NCBI RefSeq assembly: GCF_036324505.1
Contig: NC_086370.1
Coordinates: 3,715,453 to 3,779,452 of the forward strand
Reading direction: 5' to 3'
Source of the DNA: Eleginops maclovinus
Lineage: Eukaryota > Chordata > Actinopteri > Perciformes > Eleginopidae
DNA: 64,000 bases
Of this stretch, positions 13,677-26,450 are shown one piece after another. Numbering within the stretch: the first letter of the stretch is position 1; each line of letters opens with the position of its first letter. Below the pieces are notes generated by a model. The model was given only the letters and a program-made list of their open reading frames with translations, did not search any database and was not told the origin of the DNA. Made by a program: the position numbers and the translations under genes.

Positions 13677-13781
13677 GGGAAAGGAGTCTTTGGGAAAGGA
13701 GTCTTTGGGAAAGGAGTCTTTGGGAAAGGAGTCTTTGGGAAAGGAGTCTTTGGGAAAGGAGTCTTTGGGAAAGGAGTCTTT
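13677..13781. repeat. minisatellite, 7 perfect copies of a 15-bp unit
   Basis: The unit GGGAAAGGAGTCTTT is repeated seven times without a mismatch (105 bases). Because 15 is divisible by three, all frames stay open and read as short peptide repeats. There is no other evidence of coding; it sits deep in an inpp5a intron. Confidence 0.97.
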
Positions 13782-13849
13782 GGCCAAACAGCTAAAAGCA
13801 TTCATTTTGGTGGAAAGGTTGGCTCTAGTGACAGTAGTAGTTGCAAAGC

Positions 13850-14050
13850 TGCTCTTATTGTTGATACATTTAGTTTATATTTAGTTATACTTAGTTATTT
13901 TAGTTTATATTTAGTAATATTTTATGTATATTTAGTGTATATTTAGTAGTTTAGTTATATTGAGTGTATATTTCTCCTTCCTTCTTTGTATTGAACTGTT
14001 GCACCTCCATTTCCCTCGGGATAAATAAAGCTTCTTGAATCTTGAATCTA
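13850..14050 (+). mobile_element. retroelement 3' end with A/T-rich body
   Basis: TTTATATTTAGT-type imperfect repeats lead into CCATTTCCCTCGGGATAAAT and then AAAGCTTCTTGAATCTTGAATC. The GGGAT-AAATAAAG plus short repeated tail is the usual 3' end of a teleost LINE/SINE group. No reading frame. Confidence 0.45.
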
Positions 14051-15388
14051 GTAGTTGGAGCTGCAGTAGAAACCACACAGTGACTTGAATTCACACGTTT
14101 ACATGCAAAGCAGCCTAAACCAAAGGCTAAAATGCATTCTGCTTTAGCACAAAGTCCAATTAAGCTATCAAAACTTGGCAAGTGTGATGAATCGAAGGGC
14201 CGATGTGTGTGTTTATTTTATCATTAGGATATCACCATCCTCACAGAGGAGGCTCTTTGTGTTCTGCTACGGTTAGCACGTGTGCCACTGAAGGAGCAAA
14301 TTGGATTGGTCTTACAGTACGTAAGCCCGGTCTTACATCCTGATGAGCACCGACAAACAAATTGGATTGGTGGCGTGTAAATCTGAAGCAGTTTGATGAG
14401 CCGAAGGCGCAAATTGAATTCTCAACAATGTAAATCTGTATCAGCTCTGTGGCTCTTCGCCCGACTCCAGCCCCGCCGCAGCTTAAATCATGCGATTGTT
14501 CCCTGCTGTTCCGAGATACAATCTCTCATGGCCATTTGCTGCGGCACCTAATCTGTTTTTGATGACTCTGTAGGGATGTAGCGATACATATGGGCAACTG
14601 AATCTCCCTCTGGCCCGCTCTGAATAAATCTTCCTTTCCTTCTCTCTTCCTCTCGCTCACGAGCACACAGTCACAAGCTGCACAGTTGGCACAGAGAGAT
14701 TGCTTTGATTGAGCCATTCATGTGTGTTGATACAAGAGAGGGCTCTGATTGGACATACTCATGGACCTGCTGTTTTCTCAGGAAACGTTCTGATCTCTGA
14801 GATAAGGCAGATGATGTCTCATATTTATTACACTTCTGGAGCCCTGTTGATTCATACAGATCATATTTATCAAGTGGTGCAGTGAAGACTTGTTTTTGTA
14901 GGCTGATCAGGAAGTTAGCATCGCTATAAGTCCTGGACAAAATGAGATTTTCCTTTGGAATTTGGAATACAATTGTGTGGCAAACACACGTATACTCACA
15001 CCAGCAGAATATTCTCCACAAACTAACATCATTTCAGTACTAATATTTGAAGTATAGATGCAATTGCTAGAGATAACTAGCTAATGTAATGCTGTAAATA
15101 AACTCACGTCTCTATCGCTAAGCTAAAGGCGGCTCATGTTGGGTGTGATGACGTTTAGTTGTCTCATTTAGACACTTGTTATCGACCACTTTTTTGAAGA
15201 CACTGAAAGCCGAAACTGAAATCATGTTAAACAAGCCTGTTAAGTACCAAAAAATGCTAACTCATTCCGGAGTTTAGGACTCATTCCTGCACCCATCTAT
15301 ACCCTTACTGTGAAGTAGCCCATTATAACTTCCTACATTTCTACCAATGTTTGATTCTCTACTTCCTTCCCCGTCTGTGTCTCCTCAG

Positions 15389-15500
15389 TTATCCGTACAG
15401 CGAAGACAGCAGTCAGGGGAAGCAGTACATGAACACCAGATGCCCCGCCTGGTGCGATCGGATCCTCCTGTCTGCCTCTGCCAGAGACCTGGTCCTAAAG
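15389..15500 (+). CDS. inpp5a: inpp5a, third-last coding exon (catalytic motif)
   Basis: This 112-base exon lies between the acceptor TCTCCTCAG and the donor AAG|GTGAGC. It encodes SYPYSEDSSQGKQYMNTRCP, then AWCDRILLSASARDLVLK. PAWCDRIL is the second signature motif of inositol 5-phosphatases and contributes to the active site. The exon begins by completing the Ser codon split from the exon at 3664 and ends on a full codon. Confidence 0.95.
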
Positions 15501-16444
15501 GTGAGCCCGGGCCTGCCACTCCTGATCCAATTCATGGCTTTCCATTGCTTCTAAAAGTCATGTTTTAAACTAAATGTCACCATCCCGTCCCTCAGCTGAA
15601 ACACAGGTCGCTTTTAAAAATGCCTCGCCCTTTATTTCTACCACTCTATCGCTGCTGATCCACATTACCCTCTGGCTCGTCACAGATGGAAGGATGAGGT
15701 GTCTTTGAATATTAATTTGGAGCGCTAAGCCACGGGTCCACCCAGACAGTATATCCCAGCACTTATAGCGTTTCAATGAAGCAGCAGATCTGTCTCCTTC
15801 CTCTGGGATTGAAACCATGCAGGCCCCCACTTCAAATCCATCCCAGCATTGTAAACCAATCTGCCACCTCCATCCTCTGCTCCCACTCTTGTTTGCTGGA
15901 TTATTAAGAGATCCGTCTGGCAACTCTGCACATTTCTCCCAGAGTCATTGAAAGACGTTTTCCATAAGACAACTCCTTTTCATTTGGAGGAAAAGAACTA
16001 GCTTGATTTGTGTTTCTCTCGCATTTTAGATTCCCCAACACCGCAGAATTAAGTATTTTTCAGTGCTTAAACTCCAGTCTTTTATCTGTCTATCTATGTG
16101 TGTATTAGACATGCACCCAGTGTTTTAGTCGAGTCACCAACTCTCAAGTCCCAGTCACTCTCGAGCCCCCAATTGTTGCTTTGCCCCATGAGGGCCAAAC
16201 GTCACTATCATACAAGCACTTTTCAAGCTGACTATTTTGTCTGTAGAAAGTAGTTCCAATAAAAAAGCTTCACATCAACTATATCAGTCCATTATAATGG
16301 TCAGTTTAAGTTTAATATGCTGTAACATGGGAAAGTACCTGCATTTGTAGTCATATTTTGATAACCTTACCCAGAAGATTCATGTGAATCTATCCACTGA
16401 AATGGACTGGAGTACTCCTTGCAGCAGTGTTGTGCAGGTACAGT

Positions 16445-16461
16445 CCACAGCAGGGGGCCGC
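16445..16461 (+). promoter_or_regulatory. CTCF-like motif, forward
   Basis: CCACAGCAGGGGGCCGC closely resembles the vertebrate CTCF core (CCASYAGGGGGCGC). It is on the + strand, pointing toward nkx6.2. Occupancy cannot be known from sequence. Confidence 0.35.
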
Positions 16462-16614
16462 TCAGGAAGCTCGGCTCTCTTTTGTCCCAGAAATCCCTTC
16501 CTGATCTTTCTTCTGTACCAATGGAAGCCACGCTAGAAAAACAACTTGGTAAAAACAAAGACTAGCCAGTTTATTTCCCCCACTTAATGTGTCAGAATTA
16601 TGTAAAAAGTGACT

Positions 16615-16626
16615 CACACACACACA

Positions 16627-16722
<96 letters not shown>
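16615..16722. repeat. (CA)54 microsatellite
   Basis: About 108 bases of CA dinucleotide with one early A insertion. Confidence 0.97.
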
Positions 16723-16723
<1 letters not shown>

Positions 16724-16734
16724 CTGGGTTGTTG

Positions 16735-17330
16735 TTTGCTTTTGTCCCCCTCAAGCACCGGCTAATTGCTTGTAATGCCGGAGCCGGTGGAACGGTGAGT
16801 GTGTTCGCAGATTGGCTGATGATTCACTGAGCACACACTGTGGCTCCCAGCGTTACAGATTGTTGAGACACAGCCCGTAAACAGCCCGGCGCGCGGCCTC
16901 ATCTATCATGGCACGGTCGGTTAACTCGCCATCATGTTATTTTCTGCTTGCCGAGCCCTAACACGCCAAAGGTTGCCCGCTGGCTGCGCGGCGCGGCACC
17001 GGCCCCGCAAGCGCCGGTAATGAATGTTTAGCGGAGCGAGCTCTCCCTCTCTGCCGGAGGGCCCCGGGTAATTTGTTTATCTGTCTAAAGATTATGCAGC
17101 CCGAAAATCCACAATTTTATGCTGCCTTTGTAAATTATCAAGTGTGTGTTTGATGAATGTATCTCGGGCTTTGGCAGGCAGCATCTCGGGGGGCCCCGGC
17201 TGCCAGACAAATAGAGAGGTGCCAGTGCGTGGCCCCCGAGGAAAGGTAGAGTGAGGTGGAGCTGACCCCACTCCGCCGCAGGATTGGTCTGAAGTTAATT
17301 TGGATTCTGCTTTATGGTTCATTCTCGAGC
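16735..17330. promoter_or_regulatory. candidate intronic enhancer block, GC-rich
   Basis: An unusually GC-rich intronic block (GGCGCGCGG, GCGCGGCGCGGCACC) with interspersed GCTAATTGC, GGGTAATTTG, GTTTATCTGTC and an NK2-type TTATCAAGTG. It is sandwiched between CA and GT arrays and contains no repeat family. The mixture resembles a conserved developmental enhancer, which is inference. Confidence 0.35.
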
Positions 17331-17366
17331 TCTCTGTCTCTTTCTTCTGAAGCACTCAGCAGCCAC

Positions 17367-17539
<173 letters not shown>

Positions 17540-18179
17540 GGTGGGGGGGTTCGGGCGTCTTTAGTTCAACCAGACAAGTGTGATTTATTCTCCAGGCTGC
17601 AGATTCATGTGTGAGCGGGTATAACAGTGATACTGAAGCATGAGTCCCTCAGATCAGATTACAGTATCGGGTCCTGAAGCAGACGTCCACTTTGTAAATG
17701 ACTCCTGCTTTTCATTTCTCCCCCCCACCCCCACCCCCCTGCTCCATGCACACACTGAGGGGGCATTCGGCTCAGTGGATCCTGTGTTATTCATAAATCA
17801 GATGATGTGCTCCCGCTCTGTGAGGATCTGTTGGAACTTTCAATCAGACCTGTGGTGTCGATGCGTCTCGATCATGGGCGATTAATCAGGCATCATAGAA
17901 GTTTCATAAAGCAATAATACAACATCATTTTACTTTCTGTAAATCAGCTTGATTGTAGTAACGGCCATCCCTCACAATGCTATTAACTGAATGTATTTAG
18001 TAAATTATAACCCTTCAATTTCGTCTCATTTTTTAACTGATGCCTATTTTAATCTCAGTATTCCCCCATAGCATTTAAGTTAAAAACCAGATTGGAGTGA
18101 GTGAATAAAATATATATATGTGTGTTAACCAGCAATGTAATGCAAATAAACTGAACATAATGACTGCACTGCTTTAAGA

Positions 18180-18440
18180 TGTATTGGAACTTAGACTCAT
18201 TTTTTCAAATGTTAATCAGAAGTTGTTCACAAATACAAGAAAAGGGAACGAGTGAAGCCACTTCAGCGCGTTTTGATTCATTTCAATCCCACGGTCGCGC
18301 GGTTCTAATTGACTTTTATTTAGAAAATCACCACCATAACACAGCTAATTGTGCTAAATGAAGCCGGCACATTGATTTCTGATCCATGAGTGTGTGATGA
18401 ACATGACAGCTAACACGCTGCTGCTGACTCAGCACCCTGC
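18180..18440. promoter_or_regulatory. candidate intronic enhancer next to exon
   Basis: Non-repetitive sequence with TGTTAATCAGAAG, GTTCTAATTGAC and CAGCTAATTGTGC cores plus TGCTGACTCAGCA (a palindromic AP-1/MAF-like site near 18422). It ends about 80 bases before an inpp5a exon. Confidence 0.3.
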
Positions 18441-18520
18441 GTGTGTTCCTGCAGCCCCGTTCATTAAAGGATAACTCAGATCATTTTCCTCCACTAATGT
18501 TTGGTTCTGTGTGTCCGCAG

Positions 18521-18589
18521 CCTGAAAACGAAGAGAAATCTGTAGTCTATGATAACATCGGGCCCAATGTCTGCATGGGGGACCACAAG
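18521..18589 (+). CDS. inpp5a: inpp5a, second-last coding exon
   Basis: This exon has 69 bases (23 codons) between the acceptor GTGTCCGCAG and the donor AAG|GTAAGA. It encodes PENEEKSVVYDNIGPNVCMG then DHK. GDHK, joined to PVF in the next exon, forms the GDHKPV catalytic motif of 5-phosphatases. Confidence 0.95.
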
Positions 18590-19243
18590 GTAAGAGCACG
18601 GTCTCTGGGGCCCACCTTCACTGTAATGTCATGATGTTATTATCAATGTAAACTGATTCTGTGAGTCTGATCCCAGGACAGAGAAGGACAGCTCTCCTCA
18701 CAACATCTAGTGGTATAGTTTATAGTAATCAAATTGCCGATATGCATTATTCCCCTTGAATGTGTTCTAGCTATATAAGGCTTTTATTGTTTAGGGTATA
18801 AGATGTATTTTATTTATACTACACTTGCAAGTTTAATTTCCAGTCATGAAATATATTGAAACATATTCAATCTGCAACTGAATCCCCCCCCACCAGCAGT
18901 CATAGTGGTGTTTAAAGCATTATTCAGAGAGCTGCATGTACGACTCGCAGTAAGCATTGGGCTGGTTTCTACCAGACACTTCTGAAAGGAATACTAACAG
19001 TCAGTTGTAAACGGCCCTAGACATGTGGAATATGTAATGTAACATTTATCCCTTGAAACTTGTTACTAAAAATGATATAAATGAACAAATAAAATATTTC
19101 CATGAACTGAAATGTTACAATTCAAACAGCCAAGATTAACCCTGCCGACTACACTCCCTACAGTTTTCAACAGAGTCAAAAAAGCCACATAACCACTTCA
19201 CCATGGTTTCATTACTCAACCATCACACACACATGCATGCACG

Positions 19244-19274
<31 letters not shown>

Positions 19275-19879
19275 CTGTGTATGGATAAGGTTTAGTAGTG
19301 TAAGTTAGCCACTAAATAACCGCCTTTATAAAGACTGCAAAAGTGGGGTCATTACTGATGGGTGATTAACACATCTCATATTTTACCACAGATCTAATTC
19401 CAGGCATCTAATCCATAACCCATTAAGGAAAACAACTTTGATGTTAGGTAACAAAAGTTTTAAAATGCTGACTCATTCCTAGGTTTTAGGACTTAGAATA
19501 AGTTGGGTGTGAGCGGCACAGCGATGAGCGAACTGTATAGGAAGCGTTTAACACCGTCGCTCCAGTCTGCGCCGTGTCAGACAGAAGGTCGTCCGCTGAA
19601 AGAGAGGCGCCTTAAGTCAGGTCTTTCATCAAAACTCAGTGTGACACAGACGGTAGAGTGTGTGTGTGAGGTGACCTGAGCACACTGACAGAACCCCCCC
19701 GCCACACACTACTGCTAAAATCACAGCAGGTTATGTTTAAAAAATGTCCAATGTAGTTAGCACACGGGCCCAAAAATGCCCTGTGCTGGTATGTGAGTTT
19801 AACCTGTGTGTCAGAGAGAGAGGGGGGGGTTCCTCCTGACCCACAACGTCTAATTGCTCTGTCTCTGTCCCTCCACCAG
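18590..19879 (+). other. inpp5a: last inpp5a intron
   Basis: Donor GTAAGA and acceptor CCTCCACCAG. Apart from the CA array at 19222-19274 and a fragment of a fish repeat near 19450-19495, nothing specific is seen. Confidence 0.85.
19222..19274. repeat. short (CA)n microsatellite with CATG/CACG variants
   Basis: CACACACATGCATGCACGCA leads into about 13 perfect CA units in the last inpp5a intron. Confidence 0.9.
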
Positions 19880-19960
19880 CCTGTCTTCCTGTCCTTCCGA
19901 ATAACAGCGGGGGCAGGTAAACCTAATGCAAATAAGCACAAGTGTTGTGTGGTGCAGTGA
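19880..19960 (+). CDS. inpp5a: inpp5a, terminal coding exon with CaaX box
   Basis: 81 bases including the TGA stop. The exon encodes PVFLSFRITAGAGKPNANKH followed by KCCVVQ. The C-terminal CVVQ is a CaaX prenylation signal. In mammals this enzyme is farnesylated there, which anchors it to the membrane, and the same four residues close the human protein. The stop, and the 3' UTR and poly(A) signal that follow, show that this is the true 3' end of the gene. Confidence 0.96.
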   Translation, partial: PVFLSFRITAGAGKPNANKHKCCVVQ

Positions 19961-20304
19961 TGTCGTGGTAAATATTAATTTTTCTTTACTATAATTCTCA
20001 CCATTGTTTGTTTGATTTACCTGAGTTTTCATGACTTTGCACAAATGGTATTTGAGGGAGTTTTATTCCAGAATAAAACGTCATCAGTGGAAAAATTATA
20101 GCTTAAAATGCTTGTCATTTTAAGAGATTTACTTACTGCATCTTGTGCTTGAATTAAAAAAAGTGGGCATTTTTTATTTGAGTGAAAGTCTGCTTGGCAT
20201 TTATGAATAAAAAGGTACATTTTTCTCTCAACAGGGAAGTGTTGCCAAAGGGGGGAGAAGATATTCCGAGAAGCGCCTCTGTGAGAACACAAGAGAAACA
20301 AACA

Positions 20305-20306
<2 letters not shown>

Positions 20307-20394
<88 letters not shown>
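20307..20394. repeat. (AC)44 microsatellite in the inpp5a 3' UTR
   Basis: 88 bases of AC dinucleotide about 350 bases after the stop codon. CA-rich RNA is a known binding site for hnRNP L-type proteins, so it may affect mRNA processing. Confidence 0.95.
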
Positions 20395-20396
<2 letters not shown>

Positions 20397-21806
20397 TGCA
20401 CAAGCGTACACTGAAGTTTTTCAGCAGTGCTGAGCAGTTGCAGTTGTCCTGACGCCTCATCCATACAACACCCTGCCGTTTTCTCTCCATAAAACACTTG
20501 TTGAGATGTGGACGAGCACCGAGGGCCCGGCTCCAGACAAGACACACATCGCTGACCTCACTGTTGCCATGCAACCCCATTCCCCCCCGAGAAGAAAAAA
20601 AGGACGGACAACTCTTTTCCATGCTGCAGCGTCGTTGCCAAAACTCTAATCTAAATCAGTCCTACTACATACTTTTAGACACCATCGCCATTCTTAGGTT
20701 TGCCCTTATGTATAGACGCTCCACACAGTATGTAAGGTGTTTTAAGTGCAATGCAAAAAAAAGTTGTATATCTATATTGTTAGGTTTATTTGTACATTGG
20801 ACAGTATCACATAAAGTTGTTGATGGTTTTTAGTGCCGTTCTCCTTTCTGACCAAACTTTACGGTCCCTTTGTGGGAACAGATAGAACCTTTCTGTTTAT
20901 ATATATATATATAAATATATACATTTTTGTTTTTGAGTTGTTGTGTGCACAACACATTGCCATGCCTGACACATCAGTTGAGTCTCATTTTATATACTGT
21001 ACTTTTTAAAGAGATAATTTATAATTCTTACCAAAATGTTTATGCTGAAGACGAGTGACCTTTGAGTAGAGAAACTCTTCATGATTTATTGCCTATCAAG
21101 AATGTTTTAAGCAGTGCCATAGACCATGCAAGTATATAAGATATTGTTTCATATATAGCACTCACATTAGTTCATTATTATTCTTACTCTAACTTATTTC
21201 TATAATATTCTGGTTCTGAATGTGATATTTTAGATAGGCTTGGGTATCCTTAAAAGGTTTTTTTGTGTCATGTTTTTTTTTGTTACTGCATTTGGTGCCA
21301 AGTACCCTACACCGAAATGAAGTGTGTAAGAGTTATATAATAGGTGGTAAAGGTATTGATTATGTCATGTAAAAAAGAGAGGAACTCTAATGCGGGAAAG
21401 AGCAGGGAGCTTTGTATTTGTTTCAGCCTTATTTGCAGATCATTTGAGCATTAGCATTTCTTTTTATCGATTTCATTTACTACACTACAGATTTCAGACT
21501 GTGATTTCTTTTTCATCTAAATCACTGCAAGTGGAAATGATTTTGTGCCTGCCGCAGAATTTATGTTGTCTTGTGTGATTTTGGTTTGTAGGCAAAACGT
21601 TTTTCTTTTGTAAAAAAAAAAAAAAAAGCGGCCTGCTTGTTTTTGTCCCTGTGAGTATACTGTAGGAGTAAGTGCAGTTTTCCTTCACTCCATCTTATAA
21701 AGCAGATAGAGATTTTATTCTATAGCCCCCGCCCCCCCCACACACACACACCCCAACCCACCCCACCCCCCCGGATGGCCTGCTGTAGGTGATGCAGTTC
21801 TCAAGC

Positions 21807-21812
21807 AATAAA
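21807..21812 (+). terminator. inpp5a: inpp5a polyadenylation signal
   Basis: AATAAA followed about 15 bases later by T/G-rich DNA. It is the best placed signal downstream of the inpp5a stop codon. Confidence 0.6.
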
Positions 21813-21830
21813 GACCTTTAGAGCTCACGT

Positions 21831-24753
21831 CTGTTTGTCCTCATTCCCTCTCTTTCCACCTCTCTACTCCACAATAAGAGACCCTCGTGATAAAGGTCTT
21901 CATCAATTAGCCCTGCACGAGCTCATCAGTGTGTTATCAGTGTATTACCAAAGCGGTGTCCTGGAATAGGACTGGGAATATGGTCGTTTTTCTTCCGGGA
22001 GGGGCACTGTGACACCGCCTTTAATTGGTTTAAAATATGCCTGCTAGCAGCCACGATCGAAAAAAGAGGATCATTTTTTATTGGCGGGGGTATGACCAAA
22101 TTACTTAATATCCCGCTATGATGTTTGTATATAGTCTATTTAACTACAGAATTAAATACCACTTCTTGTCGTCAAATTCACAATTTCTAGGCCTTTAATG
22201 GAAAACATAACTGACGGAAATATATTAAAAGTTAGCTGGCTGAAGCGAGAGATATAAAAACAGAACAAATAATGTATACCCATGTAATGATGGTAATCGA
22301 ATTTAATTAACAAAGTACTTTTGAAACAGCTTTAAAATTCCGGAAAAGCAAGCTATTTAAAAGGTTAACAATAAACTTCAGATAGGCTGTACACCCTTTA
22401 ACTATAAATATTAAGCTGTGTATAATATTAAGGTTACTCAAAAGAACGTTTTAAAAAGAAAAACGTATTTAAATAAAGTCACTATAATGACATTATTTGG
22501 GAATATTAGCCAAATGGACATTTAAGCTAAATAAAAGCTTAATAGTTCTTTATGGATAAATCCTTTTTCTCCCCTCGTTGTTGCAGCAGGTGTTCACTTC
22601 TGCATGATTTATAAAACCCTGCTAAGTGGGATTTGATTTTATGACTGCTAATTTCTGCTCAGTAAGAGAGTCCCCCATTGATATAAACTGCAGGAGGAAT
22701 AAAGGTGTAGTACCTCCTGACAGACAGGGGGGGCGCTCTGCTGTCAGGGATCTCCACATTAAATATTATAAACTTTATCATTTCCTAAAGTGTATTAATA
22801 AAGAGCTGAACCACGTGCTGGCTGTCCACACAGGAAAGCAAAACATGCACAAAATCTAAAATGAATTCCGAGTGTGGGAGCAATTTAGAAATACAAATCA
22901 AATATCCGTTATTCAAAGTAAACACACTGAGCTTTCGGTCTTAGAGTTTTGTGCTTGAATATAATAATAATAATGGACAAATATAAATCATTTGTTATAA
23001 AACATGATTTTAGAATAATTGTCAAAAATCTAACATTTGAGAATGTTGTGATTATATTAATAAGATTAATATTTGATTATTATAATGCTATATTAATTGA
23101 GTTGTAATAAAACTATTATTATAAAACTATCAAATGAAAAAATTGACTTTGGATCATTTCCGTTTTTAAATTCATTTTGCTTTTAAGAAAATAACACTGT
23201 TTAATGATAAACTGAATCAAACTAAATGAGATGCTTGGTGCCATTATTATTACCGTATCGTATTACTATTAATATCAATGAGAGTTAAATAACACACATT
23301 TCTTAATTCAAAATCAAATTCGCTTCAGACTTTAAATCAGCATGATTCTCCTAAAAGCACAATTGTCTTCAAAAATAATGAAATTCGATTATTGATAGTC
23401 ATGAATTTATCTTTAATTATATTAGGCCCATACATTAAAACAAAACCCGTAATACAACAGAAATGCTTGTTAAATAATTTATTCATAATACAAAGTGTTG
23501 TTTTTTTTCTTCCTATAACCTTCCCGGAAGCAATAATACTCTCTTTAATTCCAACAGAAACGATGGTCCGGTGTTCTGTCCCGCTGTGTGGTGAGGTGAA
23601 ACAGAGGAAAGTGAGCTGTTAAAACAAGCTGTCTTTACAGGGAGTATTTACAGCAGTCTGCGTCTTTACATCGGTGTGCCGGTATGAACGGACCAAACGT
23701 GGAGGGAATGGCCCGACATTACGGTGCAGGAATACAAAGGAAGCAGCAGGTTTATCTGAGGGAGTAAGCGCGTCCGGGCTGCCACGTTTCCACTGGTTGA
23801 AACAACATAACTTATTCAGTAAAAAATATATACAATCTCATCTCATCTTTAGGCTGCAGCACAAATCATTCATTCGTGTCAAACCTGCGGCCTCTCGCGC
23901 CTTTAGGACAGTGGATACCCTGTTAAACTGAGCTTTAGAAGCATCACAGGCCCCGTTTACACCTGCCATCTGAAACATGCGTCTGGGATCCGGATCACAG
24001 TGGGCTGCTAATAAATCTGTTAAAAGCGCACAGACACCTCTCCAAGCTACATTTCCTTTTTCTGCAACCCAAATTGCATTAAGGCTGAATGATCTGGAAG
24101 TGTGGCTTCAGAAAGAAAAAACTGTCTTTTTTTCTTCAGATGAAAATATAGGCTAGTGAAAAACCAATTAACAGGAACATCCAGTCTCTCGCTAGATGGC
24201 TAAATGGATGGCCCTCCTGGCTTGTAGAGGTGACAGAAGCTGCTAATCTTGGGTAGAGGTGGAGCGGGAAATAATGTAACAAGTGTCATGAATTACATAA
24301 AGCAGAGCAGCACTGCTGAGGAATAAAAGTCAACAAGTAATAAGCCCGACAGTGATCCGGATTGTGTGTATATAATAGTTTCTTTACATTTACACCTGTT
24401 GTTAAAACTCCAGTTGGATGCGTAACAATCTGATTTGTGTCGCCAAAACATTTTCCAGTGTTATTTTGTCCTTTCAGCTGAATCGTCAGTCTTGTTGAGT
24501 TCGGACAGGAGTTTCATTTCCGTGTTTACTTTCGGTAAGTTTGGATGCAGCCAAAGCGTCTCTGGACATGTTTTGGTGAGCGCGTCTTTCGTGCGCAACA
24601 GCGGGTTTTTACGCATTTCTCTCTCTGTCTGAGCATAATGCGATCCCATCAGGTGCATGTTCGAAGTGTCAGGTGGAAAGGGGGTCAGAAAAGACTTGTC
24701 TCTATTGCCCCCCTCCCCTACTTTGCCCCCCCCACCCCCCTCAGCTGTGGGCA
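21831..24753. other. intergenic region between convergent inpp5a and nkx6.2
   Basis: Strongly AT-rich with no convincing open frame. Minus-strand AATAAA (TTTATT at 23478-23483) could end the nkx6.2 transcript, giving a 3' UTR of about 1.3 kb. The stretch 24180-24360, with AATTACAT and TAATAAGCC cores, is repeat-free and might be regulatory. A CAGGGGGGGCGC stretch near 22725 is G-rich but otherwise unremarkable. Confidence 0.5.
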
Positions 24754-25002
24754 TCACAAGGTGTCCGAGCTGTTACTGCAGGGGCTGATCAGCGCCAGGT
24801 TGGTGGCCTTGTGCTTTTTCAACAGTCTCGTGATTTTCTCGTCGTCTGAGTTTGGGTCCAGCGGTTTGTTGTACTCGTCGTCGTCCTCGTTATCCGAGCT
24901 TTCCTTCATTTTCTCCGTCTCAGAGTCGTGCTTCTTTTTGGCCGTGGCCATTTCCGCCGCGTGTCTCTTCCGCCATTTGGTCCTTCTGTTCTGAAACCAA
25001 AC
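24754..25002 (-). CDS. nkx6.2: nkx6.2 exon 3: homeodomain helix 3 and C-terminus
   Basis: On the minus strand the acceptor CCATAG precedes GTT TGG TTT CAG, so the exon starts at the recognition helix [14 protein letters not shown]. It continues with an acidic stretch ([20 protein letters not shown]) and ends [20 protein letters not shown] plus NSSDTL. The acidic patch followed by the LLKKHK segment is typical of Nkx6 proteins. The exon has 83 codons including the stop. Confidence 0.96.
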   Translation of the reverse strand, partial: VWFQNRRTKWRKRHAAEMATAKKKHDSETEKMKESSDNEDDDEYNKPLDPNSDDEKITRLLKKHKATNLALISPCSNSSDTL

Positions 25003-25189
25003 CTATGGAGGAGATGCACAGATGCTCAACAGGTCCAATAACAAGAAATCAGAAATCAAACTAATCAAAACAGGTGTAAATGATCCTGTATGCATACAAT
25101 AAATAACATAAATATTCAAATTAACAACAACCTTATCTAAAAAATAACAATACTATTCGGTCATGTATGTAATCGATCACAGCTTATTA

Positions 25190-25507
<318 letters not shown>

Positions 25508-25682
25508 TCAGAAAAAGTCAACTCAAAATAATCCTAAAATGGATATGTGTGTGTGAGCTACATGCTGAGTGTACTGACAAAATATTTACCATGGTGCTTT
25601 TATACTTTAAATGTCCTGCCAAGTATCACATTATAATTTAGTGTCAATGCTATGGTGACCATATGCCTAATAATACGACTAC

Positions 25683-25683
<1 letters not shown>

Positions 25684-25750
<67 letters not shown>
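25684..25750. repeat. (AAT)n trinucleotide repeat in nkx6.2 intron 1
   Basis: About 22 units of AAT/ATA within the 556-base first intron. Confidence 0.95.
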
Positions 25751-26017
25751 GCACGCTATTGTTTTTATTCAGCTATTAAAATAATTGTAATGGATTTAGA
25801 GGAGCTATAAATACTGTACAAATGTAGTCTAGCTATTGTTGTTTCTGTGTGTTTGCTCAGTGACAGGACAGTAACGTTTAAATACAGGCTAATATCACAT
25901 GAAGAGAAGCACAGCTATAAAGATCTAACAACCGCACGGTGCTGCTTTGGCTTTCCTTGAATTTATTCAAATCAAAAACTGAAAGTGCACACATAGAGAA
26001 ACTCAGACAGGACTTAC

Positions 26018-26450
26018 ATGGACAATGGAGCCGCGGGTCCCTCCAAGGAGAGCCCTGCATCACCCCGGGCCAGAAGATGGGCGCCCTCCCCGGCAGCTCG
26101 GCCAGGGGCTTGGGGTACCGCGACATGGCGGGGCTGAAGTACATCCCCGCGGCTGCTGCAGCGGCGGCGGTGCTGGCCAGGCCGTTTATCCGCGGGAACC
26201 CGGAGAGCAGCTGCCCTGCAGCGTTGATGGGTCTACCCAGGATGTCGCTTATTCCATGCGGGGTCCCCCCGGCCAGATGGGAGTTGAGGCAGGAGATCTG
26301 GGGCGCCTTGAAGCCACCGTGGCTCTGCTGCAGCGCGTACGGGAACAGGGAATTCTTCATCTCGGTCATGTTGTGCAGCGCCGCCAGCGGGGTGCTGCCC
26401 AGGACGAAAGCACTCTGCCGGTTAGCATCCATTTGCCCGACCGCTAACAT
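26018..26450 (-). CDS. nkx6.2: nkx6.2 exon 1: start codon and repressor region
   Basis: Nkx6.2 is a nuclear NK-family homeodomain repressor acting in ventral neural tube patterning and oligodendrocyte/interneuron fate. Exon 1 codes for 144 residues. It starts [20 protein letters not shown], and I chose this Met because Nkx6 proteins begin MLAVG; the human NKX6-2 start corresponds to Met7. The eh1-like Groucho-binding stretch GISDILGRP is at residues 66-74, a tract of seven alanines at 95-101, and the NK6-typical PIFWPGV...SPWRDPR at 124-140. The exon ends in phase 1 at a GTAAGT donor. Together the three exons make an intact 284-residue protein (human 277). The neighbour inpp5a supports orthology with human NKX6-2. 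Confidence 0.96.

Larger units (their letters stand above)
19961..21830 (+). other. inpp5a: inpp5a 3' UTR (inferred)
   Basis: AT-rich non-coding sequence runs from the stop codon to a canonical AATAAA at 21807-21812, which is followed by a T/G-rich stretch (CTGTTTGTCC). A (CA)44 array at 20307-20394 would be part of the mature mRNA. A shorter isoform is possible. Confidence 0.65.

Noticed and set aside
13677..13781. Regular repeat that could suggest a CRISPR array
   Set aside because: The units are contiguous with no spacers and the DNA is clearly from a vertebrate.
13533..13946. Open frames with GKESL-type or SFPKD-type peptide repeats
   Set aside because: They follow from a 15-bp minisatellite in an intron, with no splice or start context.
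20498..20833. Open frame of 111 codons after the inpp5a stop
   Set aside because: It lies in the inferred 3' UTR and resembles no known protein.
24545..24994. Plus-strand open frame of 149 codons across nkx6.2 exon 3
   Set aside because: It is the antisense shadow of the nkx6.2 coding exon.
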